From: Lunularia cruciata
Taxonomy: Eukaryota > Streptophyta > Marchantiopsida > Lunulariales > Lunulariaceae
Direction of reading: 5' to 3'
Assembly: GCA_948567375.1 (NCBI GenBank)
Contig: OX419757.1
Span: 6,820,001 to 6,884,000, forward strand
Length of the DNA: 64,000 nt
Position numbers and translations under genes: made by a program. The notes under the pieces are model-generated. The model saw only the letters and a program-made list of their open reading frames with translations, had not been told where the DNA came from and made no database searches. Shown piece after piece: positions 43,680 to 53,599 of this stretch (position 1 is the first letter of the stretch; the number at the start of each line of letters is the position of its first letter).

Positions 43680-46600
43680 CAGCCAGTCAGTACGTCTTCC
43701 ACTCCTACTACAGTTACAGAGGATACTTGGGAGCCAAATCTTGGACCCAAGCTTACTGGAGAGGAAAGACGGAGGTTTGGAGGTTCTTGAGGAGTCACAC
43801 GAGTTGTTTTGCCTTCAGTATGAAGGATTTGGGTGCTCTGAAGGGACCTGGTATACGGATTGAGCTGACTAGCAACACACCTGTTTTCCGACGTCCTTAT
43901 CGATATAGTGAGATGGAGAGGACATTGATTCAGAGTCGGAGTAGTGACCTTTTTGAGGCTGGTTTGGTGGAGATTTCACATGGAGAGTATGCATCAGCGA
44001 CAGTGATGCCAGCCAAGAAGGATATGCATGGCAACTATACAGATAGGCGGATGTGTGGAGATTACCGTCCTATCAACCGACAGACCAGGGCTGATCGGTA
44101 TGCCATGCCTACACCGGAGGAGATTTTTGATGTGATTGGGCATGCAAAGGTCTTCAATACTTTGGATCTTTGAGCGGGATATCATCAGTTGCCGATCAGG
44201 GAGGAAGATAAGTCCAAGACAGCATTTTGGGCTATTGATCCTCACGGCAAGGATGTGTTATATCAGTGGAGATTCTTACCATTTGGGTTGAAGAATGCCC
44301 CTGCTGAGTTCCAGAGGGTCATGGATAGGATCCTAGCTGGACTGGATTTTGCTCGGTGCTATATTGATGACATTTTGGTGTATAGCACTACTGTGGAGGA
44401 GCATGAGAGACAGTTGTTGGAGGTGTTTGAGAGGTTGAGATCTCATGGACTCAAATTACATCCTGGGAAGTGTAGGTTCTTCCATGAGCAGGTTGAGTAT
44501 TTGGGTCACACTATCTACCCCAGAGGACTTGGTGTTCAGCAGACCAAGGTGGAAGCTATTGCACGTATTCCTCGGCCTACGGATGTGAGCAGAGTGCGAG
44601 CATTCCTTGGGTTGGCGAACTTCTATCGCCGCTATGTTAGAGGATTTAGTGCCATTGCCAAGGCCTTGACGAAGCTGACCAAGCTTACACAGGAGTGGTG
44701 TTGGGGAGATGAGCAGGAGAGAGCTTTTGTAGAGCTCAAGGAGAGGTTGACATCTGCTCCTATTTTGAGGAGACCGATCAGGGGACGACCATTTCAGGTT
44801 CACACTGATTGGAGTATGTTGGGGCTTGGAGCGGTGCTCACCCAGCATGATGATGAGGAGAAGGAGTTTGTGGTGGCCTATGCTAGTCACTCCAACAATT
44901 CAGTGGAGGCAAAGTATAGTTCATATGAGGGAGAGTGCTTGGCAGCAGTTTGGGCAATAGCACATTTCCGATGTTACCTATTTGGTAACCCCTTCACTCT
45001 CATCACTGATCATCAGCCGCTGAAGTGGTTGATGGAGTCCGACAAGCTTTCAGGGAAGCTTGCACGATGGGCTCTGATTTTACAGGAGTATGATTTCACG
45101 GTTGTTCACAGACCTGGAGTGGTGAACCATGATGCAGATGGGTTGAGTAGAAACCCATGTCCCAGCCAGCAGGATCAGACTGGAGCACGTTGGCATGGTG
45201 AGACAGATGAGGAGATGGTGCCAGGTTGGCATGCATCGGCCTTTCTGTGTATATTTGCAGAGACTTTGGTGGTATCTCTCCCAGCGCATATAGGAGGAGT
45301 TATTGAGGTCACAGATCCAGAGAGTGAAGATATTGGTACAATTCAGCGAGACATTCATGATGATGTCTTAGTGATGGACTATCTTCGCACTGGTGTTGTG
45401 GGTGGCACAGTTGGGGCCAAGGAGAGAGACCGTGTTCTTCAGCGAGCCAGACGGTTCAGATTGGAGGGTAAACACCTTTTGCGTGTATGGGAGGATGGTA
45501 GAGTGCGAGTAGTACCACTTCTATCACAGAGACCACAGTTGGTCCGTCATGCTCATGAGGAGCTAGGACATTTTGGAGTAAAGCGTACATATAGCTTACT
45601 CCAGAGTCATTATTGGTGGCGCGGTATGCAGACCGAGGTACAGCAGTTTGTTGCCAGATGTGTGGTTTGTGACCGAGTTAGAGCATCATTCAATGCTCCT
45701 ACGCCACAGTTACACCCATTACCTATCATGGGATTGGGTTACCGGTGGAGTTTGGACTTTGCCGGACCTTTACCGCTGACTGTGAGACATCATCGGTATG
45801 TTTTGGTGATGGTGGAGCACTTCTCCAAGTGGATTGAGTTGGTGGCACTTCCTGACAAGTCTAGTGAAGGGACAGCTTACTCGTTCCTGGATCGAGTTCT
45901 TAGTCATTTTGGTGCACCAGCTGAGGTTTTGACTGATCAGGGTACAGAGTTCTTGGGAGAGTTTCAGGTCTTGTGTGACAAGGCTTTGATTGATCATCGT
46001 ACTACATCCCGAGATCACCCTGAGGCAGATGGCTTAGAAGAGAGAGTGGTTCAGACGGTGAAGAGAGGATTGCGAAAGTATGGTTTGCAGAGAGGCCACT
46101 TGGGAGATTGGGATCTCCAGTTACCTTGGTTGGCCATGGGCTATTGGTTCAGCCGGCAAGCCTCCTTAGCATCCTTCTCTCCATACTTTCTACTCTATGG
46201 ACGAGATCCAGATTTACCTGCAGCCATTTGTCGAGATGCTACTATAGTTTTGGACTTGGATGACCCCGATGTATGGATGAGCGCATGTTCTCAACGGGCA
46301 GAGATCTTTCGGAGAGTGATGCCGATGGCCTTTGAGAACTTGACGATTGCTCAGCATAGAGATACTTTATGCTATGCTACCATTCAAGGAGGAGGTTATA
46401 GACCCTCGATCTGTCGATTTCATCCAGGCGACTATGTATATCTACAGCAGACAGCACCGACGACACTTGATGTTTCTACAGGCCGCACTATCTTGAGAGT
46501 GCGCGAGGTTTTGCCATCTGGAGTCCTTGTGTTAGAAGGACGTGATGGTGTTGTTTGGAAGGATCATGTGCGCAATTGTGCGCCATGCCACCTCCCAAAC

Positions 46601-46792
46601 ATTGATGGTACTATGGACCCAAGCTTGGCACTTGTATGTGCAGGCTTGAGGTGTATGTTATGTGGCTCTTCTGGTGGAGCTGCTACTATGTTAGTGTGTG
46701 ATAGTTGTTCGAGAGGATGGCATATGGCATGTATGACTCCTCCCCTCATGGTGGTTCCTCAAGGACAGTGGTTATGTCCTAGATGTACTTGA
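43680..46792 (+). pseudogene. Pol: RT, RNase H, DDE integrase, PHD finger (polyprotein part 4)
   Basis: After a frame change near 43740-43780 (frame 0 to frame 2, one base) the pol reads through to 46792 with one stop, TGA at 44171, inside T-L-D-L-x-A-G-Y-H-Q. RT: F-G-L-K-N-A-P-A-E-F-Q (44283-44315), catalytic Y-I-D-D (about 44361). RNase H: V-H-T-D-W-S-M-L-G-L-G-A (about 44795), Y-E-G-E (44925), L-I-T-D-H-Q-P-L (45000). Integrase: H-x-n-H...C-V-V-C zinc site (45550-45680), D in W-S-L-D-F-A-G-P (45750), D in L-T-D-Q-G-T-E-F (45930), E in G-L-E-E-R-V-V-Q (46030). All catalytic residues are kept. A PHD finger ends the protein. Domain order is Ty3/gypsy. Confidence 0.94.
46652..46789 (+). other. 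C-terminal PHD finger of the polyprotein
   Basis: Cys4-His-Cys3 pattern: C-M-L-C (46652-46663), then C-D-S-C after a glycine/alanine-rich spacer, H-M-A-C, and C-P-R-C at the end. The last residues are W-L-C-P-R-C-T, the typical PHD C-terminus. It follows the integrase C-terminal domain, the place where chromoviruses carry a chromodomain. PHD fingers commonly read histone H3 tails, so a role in target-site choice is plausible but inferred. Confidence 0.88.
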
Positions 46793-46960
46793 TCTATAGC
46801 TAGTTCATTCTTTATATGGTATAGATTGCAGACAGGCGACTAACGATGGGGCTCCATAGCACCCGGCCTCCTGATCTTTGCCCATTAGAGGGTATACCAT
46901 ATACTTAGAGTAGATGGCTATCTGGAGTTAGAGGGACCTAACCGCCAGCTAGGGGGGCGA
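46793..46960 (+). other. 3' untranslated stretch with polypurine tract
   Basis: About 160 bp between the polyprotein stop and B1. It ends with AGGGGGGCGA (46951-46960), a polypurine tract that directly abuts B1. This marks the start of the 3' repeat for plus-strand DNA synthesis. Confidence 0.75.
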
Positions 46961-47066
46961 TTGTGGCACTTTAGAGTCTATGTATGACTTATGTGTGAGT
47001 TGTGCTTTTATAGTGTATGATGTTGAGAACGATGTATGTTGTGTAGCGATGTATATACGCACGACA
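46961..47066 (+). repeat. Split repeat B1
   Basis: 106 bp from TTGTGGCAC to CGCACGACA, directly after the polypurine tract and followed by GC and A2. It differs from B2 at about four positions. Confidence 0.93.
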
Positions 47067-47072
47067 GCTGTC
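47063..47072. other. B1/A2 junction palindrome
   Basis: GACAGCTGTC, a perfect 10-bp palindrome made of the end of B1 (ACA), a GC spacer and the start of A2 (TGT). It looks like a head-to-tail joint of the element's own TGT...ACA ends. Confidence 0.85.
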
Positions 47073-47516
47073 ACGCCATTTGTAGTTCCGCATCTAGATG
47101 CTCGGACACTGGAGTTCCAGTGATGGTAGTTAGAGTTATTCTAGCTGTTTCTCAGGGACTACTTTCCGACGGTTAGATTTCGTGTTCGGGGTACTGACTT
47201 CACGGTGGGGCCCACCGTCACTTTGCACCGTTTTCACCGTCAAGTGTGCCGTCAGCGGGACCGTTAGGGTTTCAGGGCTAGCTCGAGTCCAGGGGGTATA
47301 GTTTCGAAGTGAGCTCCAGAGAGCTCACTTCTCTGATGTTGAGCCTTCGAGTTCCTGGCTATGGTGGACAGAGGCCGGCGAGCGTCACCTGGATTCTCTA
47401 TGCTTGAGTGGGTGTGGCTTGACTGTAATCAATGCCTAGTTGTTGGCAGTTTATAGAGTGACAGATCAAGTACTGATCTGAGTTGAGTTGAGTTGAATTG
47501 TTAAGCAATCTGATTA
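47069..47516 (+). repeat. Split repeat A2
   Basis: 448 bp, about 98.7% identical to A1. It ends at GATTA and is followed by B2 instead of the leader. Confidence 0.95.
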
Positions 47517-47622
47517 TTGTGGCACTTTAGAGTCTATGTATGACTTATGTATGAGTTGTGCTTTTATAGTGTATGATGTTGACAGCGATGTATGTTGTGT
47601 AGCGATGTATATACGCACAACA
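47517..47622 (+). repeat. Split repeat B2
   Basis: 106 bp from TTGTGGCAC to CGCACAACA. Its end is the 3' terminus of the element; host sequence ACAAAGATGG follows. The same terminus is seen at 151 and, on the minus strand, at 31548. Confidence 0.93.
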
Positions 47623-49474
47623 ACAAAGATGGTCAAGTAAAAGCAAGTTGCAATATACAGTCAATGCAATTGATGTATAAGGAATTCTAACTCAAGCATA
47701 TGATCAGCATGAATGGTTCTGACAAGCCTTAGTCATATCCAAATATACGTTTAGTTAGCAAGTCTATCGGGGCACAAATCTAAAAACCAAGTGTGTAGTT
47801 TGTCCTCATACAAATTTTATTTACATCTTCAAGATTTGTAACAAGTCTTTGACATGTACTTAGTAGAAAAAAAAATCATAAAATTCAATTATTGATCCTA
47901 ACTTGTAAAGAACATGAGTTATTATATTTAGGAGACCGGATTAGATAGATATCCATTGCAAAGGAAATATGACCAGAAGGAAGAGAAAATTAATGAATCT
48001 CAAAATAATAGAAAGTTAAGTAGGGGATACAAAATTCTAATGATGGTAAGCTTAACATACCATTTTGACATGGTGGTGAGCTTTCGTCTACCACTCTTCT
48101 TTGCATTGCGGCCACTAGCATCACAAACACTGTGACATATCATCTTGATCGATAAGCTTTTTGAAGCAGCTTCAATATGCTTTGTGTTTGTCCATGACAC
48201 TCCAAATTGCTGTAAAGGTAAAATAAGGCGGCTCCCAAGACAGTTTCACTGTAAGAACCGAAAGTGTTCTCCTTTATACCTGTACCTCTTCCCATCAGCT
48301 TTTGAATGATTGTTTCTATTTTCCCATCTCGTCTCAAGGAGAACTCGATATCTCAGATCATGAATAGACCAGATGGTAGATGAGCCTATTCCTTGAGTTT
48401 CTTCATTGGCTTCAACATTTGCTTCTGAAGGAAATTCTTCTCAGATAATCAAACCAGTTCTGAAATGAATGCGAACTGAATTTACCTTCTATCAATTTGA
48501 ACCAAACCTTCAACGAGGTTTCAGGTATCCTTTACAGTTACGGTATTGTTTGGCCACCAAATTGAAACTATATACCTGCATACAAATGCCAAGGAGGAAG
48601 TAAGAATTACATAGTTGTTAATTCCAAGTTTGCTTCATAGCGGGCAAGTTTGTAACAATATTAGTATATTATTGTTATAAGTAACAAAGAACGACTATCA
48701 AAAGAGAACAAGTTTCCTTCTGAAGATACCTCATAGATAGTAATCAAGACACTATAATTGCAGTACTGTACATGGTGCATTTTTCAATCGAAATGTCTAA
48801 ATACAGAAGGTTCACAAGTAGAGTCATAAAATGAGTTTCCTTTGCATGAAGTCAAAATAGAATCATACTTTTTCTTCAACAAACCAGGTAAGATCACCAT
48901 TTGTAAATTGCAATAATGTCACAAATTTGTTTTTTTAATCATCTACCAGCTTCCTCCTTGTAGATTATAACTACATAGGCACCTAGTCTGCACTATTGAG
49001 GAAATGAGTCAACTCCCCTAGTCGTTGGAAAAAACTACAAAATTTCCTCCTTAGCTAGAGAATTCAAGCAAACAATGTTAAAATGCAGCCAAGAAAGGTA
49101 ATGAAGGTTGGCACTGCTCAGGGAAGGGCCCCATGTACTTACTCACAATTATTGCTTAGATCTAATCAAAGCACATTTCATTCATCAAGTACAATGTCTT
49201 CTGTAAGCAAGATTGTACAAAAACAACCACTTGGAAAGAATTGGAGTGGAGGCAGACCTGCAATAAAATTTAGTGACTACTTGAAAAAACCACTTAACAT
49301 TGTGAAAAAAATGATCTCACTAAAGGCACAAGCTGGGAACCTATATTAACAGGGAGGTACAATAGAGATATAGTGGGCAAATGAAATAAAATAAATATTA
49401 TCTATAATGAACTGCATGTCAATATTATGGCATTGTATTGCAAAGGCCCCTAACATAAACTACCAATGAAGTTA
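47623..49474. other. AT-rich sequence without recognisable gene; Helitron 3' flank possible
   Basis: About 1.85 kb between the element and the helicase relic. Some of it may be the 3' part of the Helitron, but I cannot find a convincing CTRR-hairpin end. Minus-strand ORFs at 48000-48337 are open for about 65 codons and unrecognised. Confidence 0.4.
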
Positions 49475-50799
49475 TTAAAACAACTCTGTTAAAACCATGT
49501 TCTTGGTGGTGAACTTGCCACTGTGCAAGACAGACTGATCATTGCTAAGCTTGATGAAGACACATACCCCTCCAAATGAGCAAGAATAGGTTAGTGCAAC
49601 ATAGAGCTGACCATGCAAAAAGACTGGTTTAAGCAAGTAGATGACAACCTTGTCAAGAGATTTACCTTGACTCTTATTAATGGTCAGAGCAAATACCAAG
49701 TTCAGAGAGAATTGCTTCCTTTGAATTGTCACCAAAATGATATTATCAGCTGGTGATAGCTTTAGACATGGGATAAGAAACCACTCTCCTTTGTTGGCTT
49801 TAGTGAAAATCTCACAATTGATAGTGTTCTTGAATAGGAACTTGACCCGCATTTGTCTTTTCTTGATGAATTTGTCCTTTCCCTATTGCACTTTTATAGT
49901 GGTCATTAGTTCAAAGAGTTTGGAATGGGTCCAAAGGCTATTGTTCTTGAGGCTTGATTTTATAGCTCCTGGATGGCCACATGAGGAATGACAAAAAAGA
50001 AATGACAAAAGTCAACACAAAATAGAACAAGCTTGGGTCCAAAAGGAACATCACATCTACTGGAGGATTTAAGGTCTTGGAAAGACACTTAACAATAGTT
50101 AAGATGTTGGATGGGGGAATTGAAGCCTCTTTTATGATGATGAGTGACACTGAGCAGAGTTTTTGAGCATATGCAGACTGTGCTTTCACATCTACAACTG
50201 TTTTACTTGTAAAATTGATGGGTATCTTGAAAACATTATGAATAGTGCACCAACCTCCACCAAACTTGCTACCATACCCATGAAATCTATTGGTAGAGCA
50301 ATGCAGTTCATGCTTCCTACTTTGGCAAGGAGTACACATTGGACAAAAGTCTTGCCACAACTAGCAAGTGCATCAAGATTGAACATTTTTGGAGGCCGTG
50401 TATTGTCATCTGGAATTGCAATCAAAAAATTAAGAACAATCATTGCTCCGCATTTGCTGTGCCATAAAATCCTTCTTTCTCTAAAAGTTCAGGAGTATTG
50501 ATATCACCTGTACTAATTTGAGGTTCTTGAAGATTGAGGTCCTTAAAATAGGTGTTATGTGTGAGAAAAATGTTGTTGATCTCAATGAGTGCATGATTTT
50601 CTACATTGGCAATCAACACACCATCAGCAAGAATATCATTAGTCATAGTACTAGAAAATTCTTGCCAAAGTGAATCAGCTTGTTCAGGTGTATTTAGGGC
50701 ACAAATGATGGCAAGTAATTCATGTATCTGATGTGAAAATTGACACGATACCACCTTGAGAAGAATCTACTAACGTTCTTCATTTGAGGACACACTTTT
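49475..50799 (-). pseudogene. Helitron PIF1-like helicase, C-terminal half (relic)
   Basis: Minus-strand readings: H-E-L-L-A-I-I-C-A-L-N and D-S-L-W-Q-E-F (50600-50730), S-C-G-K-T-F-V-Q-x-V-L-L-A-K-V (Walker A region, 50340-50410; GTGKT decayed to ASCGKT), and F-A-L-T-I-N-K-S-Q-G-K-S-L-D (about 49660-49700) with H-G-Q-L-Y-V-A-L (about 49600), the PIF1 helicase C-terminal motifs. Frames are broken. The N-terminal half lies at 61507-63830, displaced by the long-LTR element. Helitron Rep/helicases drive rolling-circle transposition. Confidence 0.8.
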
Positions 50800-53531
50800 T
50801 GTGGTGCCCACATTTTTTGTTTTTTTTCAAAATAGAGAAGAAGAAGTATATACAAAAGTCGGATTGCGCCTGTATGGCCAAAGAAGGCAAAGAAAAGAGT
50901 CTTTGGGATGAAACCCAAAGTAAAGTGACTTTGGTTCATAAGGTGAAGTACTCGGATATGCCTTGTCAGCATACAACCCGAAGTAAGGAATCTTTGTATG
51001 GGGAGGGAGCTCAACCCGAGGCAAAGACAGTCTAACAACCTTTTGTTTGGGCGAGAAATTCAAGAAGGGACCGTTCAAAACCAGCAGCCCATAAGCGTGA
51101 AGTACGATTGATAGGGATAGGCACATGCAAGAGGTGTGATTTCTTGGTAGAAACTCAAATTAAAGAGAGACAAAGAAAGCATGACTCTACAAAAATCAGG
51201 CTAACAACGAAGCAATGTCAAGCAATTTTCCTTTGCCGTTGAGAAGTTGTCCTGCAGGTGATCATGGGAAGGGAAATAGGGTTGCAGATGCGCTAGTGGG
51301 TAGAGGAGAAGTCAAGAGAGTGAAACCGAGAGTCATTGAGAAAGTAGGAGAGATGGGAGGAGGAAAGAAGAACTCCAAATTTGCAGTGAAGAATCATGCA
51401 ATTCGGAGGCTAGACGTGATCACAAGAATTGAAGTCTTGAGCTGACTTTGGATTACGTTCTAGGCATGGAACTGGAATGTCAGTTTTCCAGGTTTCATGA
51501 CTGAGATTATTGAGAGTAAGTGTCTCGATGGCCCCAAGGAAGAGGGGAAGAGAGGAAATCCGGTTCACTGGATAGAGTCAGATTGGAGATTAGTGCTCGG
51601 GAGAGAAGCAAGCATGGAGCAGGGTGGAGAGGGGAGGCAATAGTGGAGGGTCAAGTAATTGAAGACTTGAAGAGAGAAGTGATGTATTGAGAGGAACTTA
51701 TTAAGAAGAGTGACATAGCGAGGGGAAGACAAGTAGCAGAGTATGAAATCTTGAAGCAGCAGTTTGTTGATTCAAGATTAGAAATTATCCATGCTATGGT
51801 GGCAGCAAAGGAACAAGAACTCAATAGAGTGATGGAGAGTGTAGAAGAGAAGAAGCAATTGTGGCAGCGGGAGTTGGCTGTAAGATATTGAGAAGAAGAG
51901 AGATTACGAGAATTACTTCGTAATCAGTAGGAGAAGATTGAGCAGAAGGAGAAGGAGAAAGAAACGGTGAAAGCGAGTTCAAGGCAGAATTGGCAATGTA
52001 CAGAGAAGATTGGCTTGCAGATCGGGAATGGGAAAGAAAGATGAGATTGGAGCCATTGAAGGAGATTGTCATCAGAATGAATGCAATGTTAAGTACAGAG
52101 GCCAGTATTTGGATTGAAGAGACGAAGCTGCACGAGTTGAAGTTGTTGGTGCAGGAGACAAGGAGGAGACAGGCAAAATTTGAACGCAATGTTGATAAGT
52201 CTCAGGACTCGTGTAGAGAGGAAAATATTAGAAGTAGAAGATAATATCTCAATTAGACTAGACTTAGTGAAATTGGAGATAGAAAAACTTTAGAAAGACG
52301 TTAGAGCCAAACCCAAAGTCGATGAAGTAGGAGTGCAGACGTCTTTGGAGTTACCAGTGGAGACAATAGAGAATAGTGGGTCGAGAGATAAAGAGTTAGA
52401 TAGATTACCCACTAGTGCAATTTGAGATCAAGAAAGAGAACTATTAGATTTGGTAGAAGATGTAAGAGATATGAAACCCGAGGTCATAGAAGTAGGAAGT
52501 AAAGTTACTTTGGGTTCAGGTTTGAAAGCCAAAGAAGAAGTAGACATCAGATAGGATTAGTAACCAATTTGAGATTTGAATAGGCAGATATGAAGAGGTG
52601 TATTGTCATTTCGGATCTGCAAGTTTATAGAGTCATTAGGAAGAGGTGCAGTAGGAAGATAACAGTCGATTGCTTCACTATTTAAGAGTGGCATTTGCAG
52701 TCAAATGTTGTTCAATGCTCATTATTTCTGAGAATAGGTAAAGCAAAGTGCTGTGAAGCAGTGCTCATCGCTTGAGCTTGATTCCGAGTATCAATTTTGT
52801 GTGTTTGATCCTGAGTGGGTGTTTGTGAGTGTGTGGAGAAATTCAAAGTGCAAGTCAGTGTGTTTGTTGGATGTTGGATTCCACAGCCTTGATCTCATTT
52901 GGTGTGTTTGATCTTGAGTGAAAGTGCAATTGAAGCAATGCCTTGATAGATCTTGATTCCGAGTATCAACTTTGTGCTTGTGTTTGTGAGTGTGTGGAGA
53001 AATTCAAAGTGCAAGTCAGTGTGTTTGTTGGATGTTGGATACCACAGCCTTGATCTTCATTTTGTGTGTTTGATCCTGAGTGAAGTGCAATCAAAGCAAT
53101 GCCTTGACAGATCTGAGAGGAATTGTAGTGTTGGTAGTATTTTGCATTTGTGAGTGCAGTGCGAGGTTGATGTGAAGCAATTTTGATCAAGGAAGTTGTG
53201 CCTTCAGTGGAAAGGTGGAACGCAATTCTGAGGCAAAGTCATTTTGTAGTGAAGTGCCATTTTTGGGAGAGCCTGAATCATCACAATCAAGATTGTTTGG
53301 AAAGAATTGATGGAGTTGTGATTAAGGAGTGTGAATTCATGACAAGACTGCGAGTCAGTGCTTGTTACTCTCTTCTGGGTGTGGTTTCTACCTAAGAGAT
53401 TAAAGACGCAACCAAGAAGAACAGCAATTGTTACTTTGACTTTGTATTTGACCATTTCTTACTTGTATCTCTACGGGAACAAACTTTGCTTACCCAATTA
53501 TTGCAAAAGTGATATTTGCCGGGTTGTCACA
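50800..53531 (+). repeat. 5' LTR of the long-LTR element (2,732 bp)
   Basis: Shorter than the 3' LTR because roughly 1.2 kb (equivalent to about 58545-59768) is deleted near 51630, while a segment of about 200 bp (about 52769-52966 and 52967-53165) is tandemly duplicated. The boundaries match the 3' LTR. Confidence 0.9.
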
Positions 53532-53539
53532 TGATTTTT

Positions 53540-53557
53540 GGCACCGCTGCCGGGGAT
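53540..53557 (+). promoter_or_regulatory. Primer-binding site of the long-LTR element
   Basis: TGGCACCGCTGCCGGGGA, eight bases after the LTR end, differs at two positions from TGGCGCCGTTGCCGGGGA, the site known from several plant Ty3 lineages (Athila-type). This contrasts with the candidate self-primed site of the methyltransferase-type element. Confidence 0.75.
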
Positions 53558-53599
53558 ACAAATCTTGGAAGTGGAAGAATACAAAGCCAAATTCAAAAT

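Larger units (their letters stand above)
37746..47622 (+). mobile_element. Methyltransferase-type Ty3 element with split direct repeats (9,877 bp)
   Basis: Complete element: A1 (37746-38193), leader, one polyprotein ORF (39507-46792), polypurine tract (46951-46960), B1 (46961-47066), a GC dinucleotide, A2 (47069-47516), B2 (47517-47622). A1 and A2 are both 448 bp and differ at about 6 positions; B1 and B2 are both 106 bp and differ at about 4. The ends are TGTCACG...CAACA. Flanks are GCAATAA and ACAAAGA, with no exact target duplication. Gene order is that of Ty3/gypsy plus an inserted cytosine methyltransferase and a PHD finger. The low repeat divergence means a fairly recent insertion, so the unusual repeat order is not due to decay. 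Confidence 0.93.

Noticed and set aside
39645-44173. TAG/TGA codons as recoded sense codons or sites of C-to-U RNA editing
   Set aside because: Neighbouring genes use normal stops, sister copies have CAG or Arg codons at some sites, and C-to-U editing in plants is known for organelles, not for nuclear retroelements. Methylation decay is simpler.
44456-45358. Long minus-strand ORFs inside pol
   Set aside because: Shadows of the plus-strand RT and RNase H frame.
46961-47066. Repeat B as a separate small transposon nested in the element
   Set aside because: B lies at the same place relative to A in three independent copies and has no ends of its own within the element; a separate nested element would not recur at both joints.
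37746-47622. A tyrosine recombinase in the element, as in DIRS/PAT
   Set aside because: No ORF with an R-H-R-Y-type recombinase pattern was found; the pol ends with a DDE integrase and a PHD finger.
37741-47628. Possible target duplication CAATAA / CAACAA around the full element
   Set aside because: It needs the element to end two or more bases earlier than the shared CGCACAACA terminus seen at 151 and still has a mismatch. Not counted as a duplication.
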